From contig NZ_SBIT01000008.1 of assembly GCF_004765785.1 (NCBI RefSeq), positions 1-64,000 on the forward strand: DNA of 64,000 nt, written 5' to 3'. The notes beneath the pieces are model-generated. The model was not told the DNA's origin, ran no database searches, and saw nothing but the letters and a program-made list of their open reading frames with translations. Within the stretch, counting starts at the first letter, position 1. Every line of letters begins with the position of its first letter. Shown in pieces: positions 17,611 to 26,095 of the stretch. The translations under genes were made by a program, and so were the position numbers. The DNA comes from Halorussus ruber (GTDB lineage: Archaea > Halobacteriota > Halobacteria > Halobacteriales > Haladaptataceae).

Positions 17611-18549
17611 TCAGTCTGGCGGGTCGAACTCCTCGGGTCGAGACCGGCGCTCGCGCCGTTCGACTTCGACGCGGGCGGTCCCGCTGGTCTCGTCGAAGAC
17701 GAGGTGCTGGTGGGGGTAGGCGATTTCCACGTCGGCCTCCTCGATTTCGCTCCAGATGCGCTCCTGAATCTTCGACTCGACGCGCGGGAGGTAGTAGGGG
17801 TCTTTGACCCAGTAGCGCAGGTCCAGCAGGACGCCGTGGTCCGCGAACTCCTTGATGTAGCTGACTGGCGCGGAGGGGTAGCGCGCGCTCCCGATGCGGA
17901 TGTCCGGGCCGCCTTCCACGACCTCCTGTGTTTCGCGGGCCGCCCGCTCCATGATGGCGCGGGCCTCGTCCAAGTCGCCCTCGTAGGTGACGAGGAGTTC
18001 GAGCGAGAGGCGCGAGCGGGTGTCCTCGGCGGAGTAGTTGATGACGTCCCGGTCGCGCATGTTGGAGTTGGGAATCACGAGGAAGGTGTTTTCGAGCGTG
18101 AAAATCTTCGTGTACCGGAGCGTGATGTCCTCGATGTAGCCCCGCCTGCCCCGGTCCACGAGTTCTATCATGTCGCCGATTTCGTAGGGCTGGTCGGCCA
18201 GCAGGAACAGGCCGTTGATGACGCTCCCGATGATGGGCGCGAGGACCAGACCCAGCACGGCCGAAAACACCGTGACAGAGAGGAGGATGTCACCGGGCTT
18301 GAACCCGAAATAACTGGCGGCGACCGACGCCGCGAACACCATCACGATGGCCCGAACCCCGCCGAGGACGGTCTTGGTCAGACTCGGGCGCTGGAACCGC
18401 CGGGCCACGGGCCGACCCAGAAACCGGATGAGCAGTTGGCTCCCGTACCATCCGGCGACGAGTACGAGCGTGGCCGCGATGAGTGGTGCCCCCGGAAGGC
18501 TCCAGAAGGTTCGGACTGCCTCGTCGAATACGTCCGCGACACCGACCAT
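17611..18549 (-). CDS. Small-conductance mechanosensitive channel (MscS family)
   Basis: This 312-aa membrane protein has three hydrophobic segments in the first about 125 residues, the third rich in Gly/Ala as in the MscS pore. A beta domain follows (GDMIELVDRGRRGYIEDITL near 132, VIPNSNMRDRDVINYS near 163) and then an alpha/beta C-terminal domain. It likely opens on membrane tension to release solutes during hypo-osmotic shock. ATG 18549 was preferred to an upstream ATG at 18576. Confidence 0.92.
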   Translation of the reverse strand: MVGVADVFDEAVRTFWSLPGAPLIAATLVLVAGWYGSQLLIRFLGRPVARRFQRPSLTKTVLGGVRAIVMVFAASVAASYFGFKPGDILLSVTVFSAVLGLVLAPIIGSVINGLFLLADQPYEIGDMIELVDRGRRGYIEDITLRYTKIFTLENTFLVIPNSNMRDRDVINYSAEDTRSRLSLELLVTYEGDLDEARAIMERAARETQEVVEGGPDIRIGSARYPSAPVSYIKEFADHGVLLDLRYWVKDPYYLPRVESKIQERIWSEIEEADVEIAYPHQHLVFDETSGTARVEVERRERRSRPEEFDPPD

Positions 18550-18707
18550 GGAACCAACCTTTCTCCCAGTTGGCAAAATCCTTTCCCCACGACTCGTCGC
18601 TCTCCCCCGATTCGCTCGCCAGCGAGGCGACTCGACACTTCGTTTCGTCCGGTCGAACCGCTGTCGGCGTACAAAGACTCAAGGCCGATTTCGGCGTATT
18701 GGAGTGC

Positions 18708-19448
18708 ATGAATCGGGAATCGCGTTCAGCAGGCGCTTCGTTCGAGATTACCGCCGAGAACCCACAGGACACCGTCATCGCCGGGTTCTCGCAGTTCGGC
18801 CTCGCCGGACTGACCGCGGTCGATTACCTCGTGGACCGCCTCGACTTCCAGCAGGTCGGGCACATCTCCGCCGACCAACTGCCCGCCATCACGCCCTTCG
18901 AGAACGGCCAACCCCGCCACCACACGCGGGTCTTCTCCCACGAAGGCGCGGGCCTGTCGGTCGTCGTCGGCGAACTGTTCGTCCCGCCGTTCGCGGCCCA
19001 ACCGTTCAGCGAGGCCGTGCTGGAGTGGACCGAATCCGAGGACGTCGACGAAATCGCCATCCTCCACGGGGTCTCGATTCCCCACGCGCCCGAGGAGCAT
19101 CAGGTGTTCTACGTCGCCACCGACGACTACCTGGACCACCGACTCGCCGACACCGACATTCCGGCGATGGGCAAAGGCTTCTTGGACGGGATGAACGCCG
19201 AAATCATGGCCCGCGGAATGGAGTCGGACCTCCGGACCGGCCTGTTCGTCACGCCGGTCCACGCCCAAGCGCCTGACGTCGAGGCCGCGATTCGCCTCCT
19301 CGAAGCGGTTCAGGGCACCTACGACCTCGAACTCGACACCGGGCCGCTCGAAGAGTTCGCTACCGAAGTACAGGGCTACTACGAGGAGTTGGCCGAACGC
19401 CTCAGCGAGCGCACCGAGGAACGACCGGAAGACCGGATGTTCATGTAG
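18708..19448 (+). CDS. PAC2 family protein (proteasome assembly chaperone-like)
   Basis: This 246-aa soluble protein has the PAC2 pattern: NPQDTVIAGFSQFGLAGLTA near 15, HISADQLPAITPFENGQPRH near 48 and AILHGVSIPHAPEE near 106. Archaeal PAC2 (PbaA/PbaB-like) proteins are related to proteasome assembly chaperones. The actual client here is unknown. ATG 18708 fits the family start and avoids overlap with the divergent mscS-like gene. Confidence 0.85.
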   Translation: MNRESRSAGASFEITAENPQDTVIAGFSQFGLAGLTAVDYLVDRLDFQQVGHISADQLPAITPFENGQPRHHTRVFSHEGAGLSVVVGELFVPPFAAQPFSEAVLEWTESEDVDEIAILHGVSIPHAPEEHQVFYVATDDYLDHRLADTDIPAMGKGFLDGMNAEIMARGMESDLRTGLFVTPVHAQAPDVEAAIRLLEAVQGTYDLELDTGPLEEFATEVQGYYEELAERLSERTEERPEDRMFM

Positions 19449-19467
19449 AGCGAGACCGTGACGGGAC

Positions 19468-20298
19468 TCAGTAGTGACCCATCACGCCTCGGTCGCGGGC
19501 GACGTGCAAGCAGAGCATGAAGATGAGGTACCCCACGACCGAGTAGACGACGGCAGTTCCGACGAGCGTGCCGAGTTGGAGGGGCGAGAACTCCCAGAGG
19601 CGGACGCCCTCACGCATCGTCGCCTGTAGCATCTCGGACCCCTGCACGAGCGGAAGGACGCTGAGAATCGGGAGTTCCGCGACCGGCGCGGCGATAAGCC
19701 CGATCAGGACGAACTGCATGAGTTGGGACACGTTAGATATCTGCTTGTAGACGAGCGCCAACCCGGCGAACACGTATCCGAGGCCCACGACCGACAGCAA
19801 CGTCAGCACGACGATAGGGAAGACCGAGACGAAATCGAGCGCGAGGGTTCGTCCCGTCGTGAGCAACATCAGCGCGAGCATCAGCGAGCCAATCACCATG
19901 CTGAGCAGCATGTTGACGAAGACTTTCACGCCGAGAACCGTCCCGAACCCGTGCGGGGACATGAACAGCTGTTCGAGGGTCCCCCAGCGGGACTCCTGGG
20001 TGATTTCGGTCGACAGGCTGGAGTAGGCGCTCTGAGCCATCGTCCACAGGAACCAACCGACGATGAGGGCGTCGAGCGTTCCACCGAGCGCACCCATTCC
20101 GCCACCGACGTTCTGGACGGCGGCCCGCCCGCCGAAGAAGATGACCGCGAAGAACAGGTACATCCCGACGATTTGGGCCGCGAAGTTCACCTTGTATCGG
20201 GCCATCAGCAGGAAGTTCATCCGGAAAATCGTCCAGATCAGGAGCAGTAGCCCGGAGCCGTCGTCCTGCTCGGCGTCCGTGACCGAGGCGTTACTCAT
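19468..20298 (-). CDS. ABC-2 type transporter permease
   Basis: This 276-aa integral membrane protein has six hydrophobic segments and the ABC-2 core pattern (WGTLEQLFMSPHGFGTVLGVKVF near 101-123, read in parts). It pairs with the ATPase gene directly upstream, with an 8-nt overlap. The two should form a NatAB-like exporter. The substrate is unknown, possibly a lipid, drug, ion or peptide. Confidence 0.87.
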   Translation of the reverse strand: MSNASVTDAEQDDGSGLLLLIWTIFRMNFLLMARYKVNFAAQIVGMYLFFAVIFFGGRAAVQNVGGGMGALGGTLDALIVGWFLWTMAQSAYSSLSTEITQESRWGTLEQLFMSPHGFGTVLGVKVFVNMLLSMVIGSLMLALMLLTTGRTLALDFVSVFPIVVLTLLSVVGLGYVFAGLALVYKQISNVSQLMQFVLIGLIAAPVAELPILSVLPLVQGSEMLQATMREGVRLWEFSPLQLGTLVGTAVVYSVVGYLIFMLCLHVARDRGVMGHY

Positions 20299-21358
20299 GG
20301 GCCGTCACCTCCTGTGCGCGGCGTTCGTCTTCCTCCGCTTGGTCGGTGAGGTGGAGGAACACGTCGTCGAAGTCCATCTCGACCTCCGAGAACGACTCGA
20401 CGCTGAGGCCGGACTCCTCGAGGGTATCGACCAACCGATAGAACTCGTCGCCGTCGGTTTCGACTTCGAGGGCGGTCTTCCCGGACCGGCGGTCGACGTT
20501 CTTCAGGAAGAACTCCGACGCGAGTCGCTGCTCGGCGGCCTCGTCGAGGTCTCCGTCCACGACCACGTCGTAGGTCTTCGCGTCGAACAGGTCGATGAGG
20601 CTCTCGACCGTGTCGTCGGCGACGATTTCCCCGTCGTTCATGATAATCGCCCGGTCGCAAACCGTCCGGATGACGTCCATGTCGTGACTCGAGAGGATAA
20701 TCGTCCGACCGTCGTCCTCGGCGAGGCGTCGGATTTCCCGCTGTAGCCTGCGAGTGCTCTCGACGTCGAGGCCGAGCGTCGGTTCGTCGAGGAAGACGAC
20801 GTCCGTGTCACGTGCCAGCGCACAGGCCAGCGAGACCTTCTGTTTCTGGCCCCGAGAGAGTTCCCGAACGACGGTGTCGGCCTTCTCTGCGAGTCCGAAC
20901 TGCTCGATGAGCGATTCGATTTCTTCGGTTCGCTTTCGATAGTCGTTGCCACCGATAACCGAGAATATCTCCAGATTTTCGCGGACGGTCAGTCGCCAGT
21001 AGGTGTTTCGCGCCCCCTCCAGGGTCGCACCCATGTGTTCGTGGGCGGTGGTGGTGTTCTTGTGGACGTTCACGTCGCTGACCTCGATATCTCCCTCGGA
21101 CGGGTAGATGAGTCCCAGTATGGATTTAATCGTCGTCGTCTTTCCCGCGCCGTTCGGGCCGAGCAGTCCCACGACCGAACCGGGCTGAATGCTCAAATCG
21201 ACTCCCGTGACGGCCTCGACGGCGTCGTCTCCTTTGCCGTACTCCTTTCGGAGCCCTTGCACCGACACCACCGGGTCCGTCGTCTGTTCGGTTTCGTTAC
21301 TGCTGGAGCGCGAACGGTCCGACGTTCCGTCGCGTTCCATACTCGATTCCAAGGACAT
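20291..21358 (-). CDS. ABC transporter ATP-binding protein (ABC-2 exporter)
   Basis: This 355-aa ATPase has Walker A GPNGAGKT at 67-74, a signature variant LSRGQKQKV, Walker B VVFLDEPTLGLD, and a C-terminal extension of about 100 residues with LASEFFLKNVDRRSGKTALE. An acidic, Ser-rich N-terminal tail precedes the domain. It drives the permease encoded immediately downstream. An AT-rich promoter-like region (21359-21430) lies upstream. Confidence 0.92.
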   Translation of the reverse strand: MSLESSMERDGTSDRSRSSSNETEQTTDPVVSVQGLRKEYGKGDDAVEAVTGVDLSIQPGSVVGLLGPNGAGKTTTIKSILGLIYPSEGDIEVSDVNVHKNTTTAHEHMGATLEGARNTYWRLTVRENLEIFSVIGGNDYRKRTEEIESLIEQFGLAEKADTVVRELSRGQKQKVSLACALARDTDVVFLDEPTLGLDVESTRRLQREIRRLAEDDGRTIILSSHDMDVIRTVCDRAIIMNDGEIVADDTVESLIDLFDAKTYDVVVDGDLDEAAEQRLASEFFLKNVDRRSGKTALEVETDGDEFYRLVDTLEESGLSVESFSEVEMDFDDVFLHLTDQAEEDERRAQEVTAHE

Positions 21359-21603
21359 GATACTACTTTTTAATTTTACTTTAATAAGAACTTCGGTATA
21401 AAAATGAATTTTTATAGTTTGACGGTTAATTCGTCGTTTATAGCCGCTGGACGGTATCGTAGCCGAGGAATGGCAGATATTGTCAACACAAATATTTTGC
21501 TGTCTATAGCAGTTTTGAATAGTTTCAAAAGGATTGGGTAGATTGCTCCAGAACTCTCCTCCCGCACGCCCTCGAAACGAAAAACCAACTGTCGCGGACG
21601 CGA

Positions 21604-21657
21604 CCCCGCAGCGCCTCGACAGGGCGCTACCCCCGCAGCGCCTCGACAGGGCGCTTA
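21604..21657. repeat. 27-bp tandem duplication spanning a stop codon
   Basis: Two near-identical 27-bp units (21604-21630 and 21631-21657) differ only at their last bases. In the minus-strand frame the inner unit encodes KRPVEALRG, the true end of the permease. The second unit begins with the TAG stop where the first has AAG, then repeats RPVEALRG in the now untranslated frame. It reads as a 9-codon duplication in which the stop falls at the duplicated lysine codon. Confidence 0.85.
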
Positions 21658-22751
21658 CTGGAGGCCTTCCAGGCGGGGTAGAGTCCGGCGACGATGCTAG
21701 CGCCGATGCCGAAGGCGAACGCGAGGACCATGTACATGACCGTCGCCGACCGGAAGTCGAAGGGGCCGTCCAGCATCAGGCTGTTGATTCCCATCGTCGC
21801 CAGCAGGCTCAGGGCGACGCCGACGATGGCACCGATTATGCCGAGCAGCATGGCCTCCGCGAGCATGATTCCGAGTACGTCGATGCGCTGGTAGCCCACC
21901 GCGCGGAGGACGCCGATTTCCTCGCGGCGCTCGATTGCGGACATGAGCATCACGTTGGCAATCGAGATGCCCGCCACGAGCAGCGAGATTCCCCCGACGC
22001 CCAGCAGGAACATCCGAATTTGCCGGAACGCCTGGTCGAACTGCTCGGCGAACTTCGAGAAGTCCAGCACGTCCACGCGCTCCTTGCGCTCGTTGAGGTT
22101 CGCGCGAATCTCGTCGGCGAGCGCGCTCGCTTCGCGCGGACTCTCGGTCTTGACGACCAAGTTGTTGTACCCGTCCACGTCGATTTCCCCGGGCGGAACG
22201 ACCACGGCCTCGTTCGGGTTGGCGACGCTGGTCTGACCCTCCTCTTCGAGGACGGCTTGGACGCGATAGGTACGTCCGTCGAGACGAATCGACTGGCCGG
22301 GTTCAATCTCGTGTTTCTCGGCGAACTCCGACCCTACGATTGCGCCCGACCGCCAACTGTCGGGAATCGAACCCTCGCGGATTTGGTACAGGGCCTTGGG
22401 ATTGCCCACGCCCCGAACCGTTACGGTTTCACCGGTCGATTCCAGCTGCCACTGGGCCACCAGTAGCGGGATAACCTCCTTCCCGCTGGCGAGTCGCTCG
22501 ACGTCTCGCCGGTCGCGCTCGTCGAGTAACTGGCCGTTGTCCTCGCCGGGACTGATCAACAATTCGTTGCCGAAGCCGCCGATTGCGTCGGTCTGAGCCT
22601 CCTGAAAGGCCACGCCGAAGCTCCCGAGGCTCGCAATTGCGACCACGCCGATGATAATAGTCAACACGGCGAGGCCGGAGCGGGCCTTCGCCCGCAGGAG
22701 GTTCCGCCGGGCCATGTACGTCCGGGGGAACAGTCGCCGCAACAGGCTCAT
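21627..22751 (-). CDS. MacB/FtsX-like ABC transporter permease
   Basis: This 374-aa protein has one N-terminal membrane helix (about 28-50), an extracellular MacB periplasmic-core-like domain (about 55-245) and an FtsX domain with three helices (about 255-370, including MSAIERREEIGVLRAVGYQR). This is the four-helix type VII ABC architecture, used for mechanotransmission or export of proteins and lipids rather than classic transport. The start overlaps the ATPase stop by 4 nt, so it is co-translated. Its 3' end is affected by a 27-bp tandem duplication. Confidence 0.92.
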   Translation of the reverse strand: MSLLRRLFPRTYMARRNLLRAKARSGLAVLTIIIGVVAIASLGSFGVAFQEAQTDAIGGFGNELLISPGEDNGQLLDERDRRDVERLASGKEVIPLLVAQWQLESTGETVTVRGVGNPKALYQIREGSIPDSWRSGAIVGSEFAEKHEIEPGQSIRLDGRTYRVQAVLEEEGQTSVANPNEAVVVPPGEIDVDGYNNLVVKTESPREASALADEIRANLNERKERVDVLDFSKFAEQFDQAFRQIRMFLLGVGGISLLVAGISIANVMLMSAIERREEIGVLRAVGYQRIDVLGIMLAEAMLLGIIGAIVGVALSLLATMGINSLMLDGPFDFRSATVMYMVLAFAFGIGASIVAGLYPAWKASSKRPVEALRG

Positions 22752-23452
22752 TCGAACACACCTCCACCGACGGCCTCGACCGACGGGGCGTCGGTTCCCA
22801 GTTCCCCGTCGACTAAGTGAAGCACGCGGTCGGCGAAGCTGGCGACGTACTCGTCGTGGGTGACGGTGACGACCGCGACGCCCTCGTCCGTGACGCGGTC
22901 GAACTCGTCGAGTACCCGTTCGCCTGTCTCCCGGTCGAGGTTGCCCGTCGGCTCGTCGGTCAGCAGGACGTCGGGCTCGTTGATGAGCGAACGGGCGATG
23001 GCCACCCGCTGTTTCTGGCCGCCCGAAAGCTCGTCGGGGTAGTGGTCGAGTCGGTCGCCCAAGCCGACCCGTTCGAGCAGGTCGACCGCCCGCTGTTCGG
23101 CCTCGGCGGGATTCCGGTCGAGGAGACACGGGACGACGACGTTCTCGAGGGCGGTGAGCGTGGGAATCAGGTAGTAGCTCTGGAAGACGAAGCCCACGAC
23201 GCTCTTGCGAACGCTCGTTCGTTCGCGGTCGCTGTGGTCCTCGATGTCCTCGCCAGCGACCCGGACGGTCCCCGACGTCGGCGTATCGAGTAGCCCCACC
23301 AGGTTCAGCAGGGTGGACTTGCCGCTGCCCGAGGGGCCGACGATTGCGACGAACTCACCGGCCTCGATTTCGAAGTTCACGCCCTTGAGCGCCCGGACCG
23401 TCTCGCCGCTCTCGTACTCCTTGACGACGTCGGTAGCCTCGACGACCACCAT
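22748..23452 (-). CDS. MacB/LolD-like ABC transporter ATP-binding protein
   Basis: This 234-aa ATPase has Walker A GPSGSGKST at 39-47, signature ELSGGQKQRVAIARSL near 142 and Walker B DVLLTDEPTGNLD near 161, typical of the LolD/MacB group. It powers the FtsX-type permease that follows with a 4-nt overlap. The upstream surface-protein gene ends 2 nt before its start, so all three form one operon. Confidence 0.94.
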   Translation of the reverse strand: MVVVEATDVVKEYESGETVRALKGVNFEIEAGEFVAIVGPSGSGKSTLLNLVGLLDTPTSGTVRVAGEDIEDHSDRERTSVRKSVVGFVFQSYYLIPTLTALENVVVPCLLDRNPAEAEQRAVDLLERVGLGDRLDHYPDELSGGQKQRVAIARSLINEPDVLLTDEPTGNLDRETGERVLDEFDRVTDEGVAVVTVTHDEYVASFADRVLHLVDGELGTDAPSVEAVGGGVFE

Positions 23453-23454
23453 GG

Positions 23455-24945
23455 TTATCGGAGTCGCCGGTAGCTGATTCCGAAGGCGGCTAGCCCGAGG
23501 ACGAGCGCCCCGCCGACTGTTACCGATAGCGGGACTCCACCGTTCTGGTCGCTCGCCGCGCCTTCGTCAGCTTCGTTCCCGCCCGCGTCGTAGCGCACCT
23601 CGGTCGTGGCGGTGTGCTCGACGCCGTCGACGCGGTAGGTCACCGTCAGCGGAATCGTCGTCTCGTTGCCCTCGACTTCGGCGGTGACGGTGAAGGAAGC
23701 GAAGTCACTCTCGGCGACTTCGCCGACGAAGAACTCCGGCTGGGGACCCGTCGGCACGACGTTCTCCGCGTCGCCGACGGCGACGACGACGCTCTGGGCG
23801 TCGACGGTGCCGATGTTGGCGGCGCTCCCCGTGATTTCGACGACATCCGACGACGCGCTGGCGCTGACGCCCGTCAGTTCGATGGCGTCGGCACCGGGTG
23901 CGCCAGCGTACTTGACTTCGGCCGTGGTAGTGCGCTCGACGCCGTCGACGCGGTAGGTCACCGTCAGCGGAATCGTCGCGCCCTCGGTGTCGACGTCTGC
24001 GAGGAGGTCGAACTGAGTGGCGTTGTTCGCGGAAATCGACCCGACGAACGTCTCGGCACCCTCGCCCGAGGCCTCGACACTCGGTGCGTCGCCGACGGCG
24101 ACGACGACGCTCTCGACTTTGCTGTCACCGACGTTCGACGCGGTGCCAGCAATCTTGACGCCGTCGGCAGTCGTCGTGAGGTTGACGTCGGTCAGTCGCA
24201 TCTCGCCGGGGCGGTCGGGTTCGGTGAAGTCCGCCGAGACTGTCTGCTCGACGCGCCGGAGGTCGCCGTTGCGGTCCTCGTAGGTGAGTACGACCTCAAG
24301 GTCGTAGACGCCGGGCGACTCGGGGCGGGCCTCGAAGTCGAACGCGCGCTCCTCGTGGGGCCCAATCGTGGAGGCGACGCGCTCGCGCTCTCGGAACTGC
24401 AGGCCGTCGCCGTCGACCGACACCGACACGCCGTCGACGGACTCGTTGAGGCCGTTGGCGACGGTCAGGTCCACCGTTCGCCACGCGTTCCCGACGGCGG
24501 GTTCGGTATCGACGCTGATGAGCGGGTGCGGCCGGTAGACTTGGACGGTCACCGGAATGGAGACGACCCGGCGGTCGTCGTCGTTGACCAGCACAGCCTC
24601 GGCCCGGAGTTCGTGGAAGCCGGTGTCGTTGATTTCGACCTCGTCGAGCGTGACGGTGCGCTTGGTTCCGGGCATGAACGGCCCGGTAGGGTTGGCCTCG
24701 TCGAGCTCCTCGGCGTCGTCGCCGGGACCGTCGTAGAGGCGAACGTACTCGATTGCGTAGCTATCCTTTCCCCCGTCTGCACTTTCGAGCGTGACTTCGA
24801 CGCTGAACTTCTCGTCGACGGTGGGTTGGTCGGGCTCGACCTCGGCAGTCATCGTGACGAACGTCCCGTCAGCAACGACGCCAGTGACACCACCGCTGGT
24901 TATCAACAGGAGGGCCCATAAGAGAGCGGTGCTGGTTCTAGTCAT
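23455..24945 (-). CDS. Secreted, membrane-anchored protein with CARDB-like repeats
   Basis: This 496-aa protein has a signal peptide (TRTSTALLWALLLITSG), a beta-rich ectodomain and a C-terminal membrane helix ending in RR (ALVLGLAAFGISYRRLR). Two tandem units of about 105 residues near the C-terminal half share the pattern GTASNVGDSKVESVVVAVGD and GSAANIGTVDAQSVVVAVGD, followed by IPLTVTYRVDGVE. Such COG1361/S-layer-like proteins often accompany MacB-type ABC systems in archaea. It likely sits on the outer cell face and works with the ABC pair. ATG 24945 was preferred because it gives a clean signal peptide. Confidence 0.82.
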   Translation of the reverse strand: MTRTSTALLWALLLITSGGVTGVVADGTFVTMTAEVEPDQPTVDEKFSVEVTLESADGGKDSYAIEYVRLYDGPGDDAEELDEANPTGPFMPGTKRTVTLDEVEINDTGFHELRAEAVLVNDDDRRVVSIPVTVQVYRPHPLISVDTEPAVGNAWRTVDLTVANGLNESVDGVSVSVDGDGLQFRERERVASTIGPHEERAFDFEARPESPGVYDLEVVLTYEDRNGDLRRVEQTVSADFTEPDRPGEMRLTDVNLTTTADGVKIAGTASNVGDSKVESVVVAVGDAPSVEASGEGAETFVGSISANNATQFDLLADVDTEGATIPLTVTYRVDGVERTTTAEVKYAGAPGADAIELTGVSASASSDVVEITGSAANIGTVDAQSVVVAVGDAENVVPTGPQPEFFVGEVAESDFASFTVTAEVEGNETTIPLTVTYRVDGVEHTATTEVRYDAGGNEADEGAASDQNGGVPLSVTVGGALVLGLAAFGISYRRLR

Positions 24946-25110
24946 AAATTCTATTGTGTCATATAAAATATGACCGGAATGCAATAAAATAGCTTCGATT
25001 TCTTATTTGTAAATTAAAATTGACAAACGCGCGCCCGTGGCTGTTCCTCCTATCGGTCGAGTACAGCCGTCGTCACGTGGGTTCGCACCGGAGAAACCTA
25101 ACTCAAAAAA

Positions 25111-25120
25111 TTAATATTAT
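25111..25120 (+). promoter_or_regulatory. TATA box of the CPBP protease gene
   Basis: TTAATATTAT is centred 26 nt before the ATG at 25141, the spacing expected for a leaderless haloarchaeal transcript. The surrounding 195-bp gap is AT-rich and also carries the divergent promoter of the surface-protein operon. Confidence 0.55.
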
Positions 25121-25140
25121 CGGGTATAATAATCGCAATT

Positions 25141-25863
25141 ATGGTAGAAACGAAGTACAGTCGAGCAGCGGGTTTGTTAGGCAACGGGAAACAACTCGGC
25201 TTGGCTGCTGGGCTGATTCTACTCGCAAACGCCGTCACGGTGGTAATCGCGTTGGCGATTACCAATGCGGCCGGTTACCTCCGTCCGACGACCATCATCG
25301 GGATGATTTCGGGCGGGGTCGGGATGACGCTGGTCGGCGGAGTCTACCTCTGGAGGACGGACCGAGGAATCGAGTACGCCGATTTAGCGGTTCCGACTCC
25401 TCGTTCGGTCTCGCTCGGACTCGGGCTCGGCGTCGTCATATTTTCCGTTCAGGCGGCACTCGATTTCGGCGCACGACTGGCGGGTGTCCCGATGGGGTTC
25501 GACCAGGTTGCGATGCAGGTCATCGGCGACCCCCGCCTCTTCGTCACTGCGGCTGTACTTCACTTCCTCGTGGTCGGGCCGTCCGAGGAGTTCTTCTTCA
25601 GAAACGTCGTCCAGAAGCGCCTCACTGAGCGGTTCTCGGCGGCCGGTTCCATCATCGCCGTCAGCCTGCTTTTCGCGCCCCTGCATATCGCAAATTTCGG
25701 TGGTGAATCTACCGTCGCAATCTTGGTGTCCCTTACTGGTGTGTTCCTCGCTTCGGTACTCTACGGAACCGCGTTCGAGAAGTGGCGGCGGCTCGATATT
25801 ATAGCGATTGCGCACGGGGTGAACAACGTGGTGACGCTCGTCGTCATCTCCATCATGGCCTGA
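25141..25863 (+). CDS. CPBP family intramembrane glutamic endopeptidase
   Basis: This 240-aa membrane protein has about six to seven helices. The CPBP (Abi/CAAX-protease-like) catalytic motifs are complete: EExxxR as E149-E150-FFF-R154, the FAPLH motif with H182, and HGVNN with H225 and N229. Members cleave within membranes, and in bacteria many sit in bacteriocin loci as processing or self-immunity factors. Here it precedes a 27-aa membrane peptide, an ABC exporter and a tandem peptide array, so a role in peptide maturation or immunity is the most economical reading. That role is inference. Confidence 0.88.
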   Translation: MVETKYSRAAGLLGNGKQLGLAAGLILLANAVTVVIALAITNAAGYLRPTTIIGMISGGVGMTLVGGVYLWRTDRGIEYADLAVPTPRSVSLGLGLGVVIFSVQAALDFGARLAGVPMGFDQVAMQVIGDPRLFVTAAVLHFLVVGPSEEFFFRNVVQKRLTERFSAAGSIIAVSLLFAPLHIANFGGESTVAILVSLTGVFLASVLYGTAFEKWRRLDIIAIAHGVNNVVTLVVISIMA

Positions 25864-25947
25864 TATCTCCTCAGTTCGGTGGGCGAATCAATCTCCTTTC
25901 TAGCCAGTAATTCAAAAAAATTAAATATTAAACGTAGTAAACTGGTA

Positions 25948-26031
25948 ATGATGAACAAAGAGGACCTGGCGATGTGGATCGGGGTAGTGATCGGCGGGAG
26001 TGCCATGCTCATCGGCTACCTGGTCCTGTAG
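25948..26031 (+). CDS. 27-residue single-span membrane peptide
   Basis: The ORF encodes MMNKEDLAMWIGVVIGG followed by SAMLIGYLVL: a short charged head and one hydrophobic helix with a small-residue GxxxG-like face. Support for expression is the AT-rich TTAAATATTA box centred about 26 nt upstream of the ATG pair (25948/25951). It sits in the short gap between the CPBP protease and the ABC ATPase genes. It may be a peptide substrate, a small transporter subunit or an immunity peptide. No homologue is recognised. Confidence 0.55.
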   Translation: MMNKEDLAMWIGVVIGGSAMLIGYLVL

Positions 26032-26095
26032 GCTCGACCGCCCGACCGTCCCCGAGCAGTTCGTCACAGACAGACGAGACAGACCCAACGTTCCA

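Noticed and set aside
21470-21541. Short plus-strand ORF (23 aa) in the AT-rich gap before the MacB-like operon's 3' end
   Set aside because: There is no duplicated copy, no promoter at 26 nt and no motif; AT-rich DNA gives such frames by chance.
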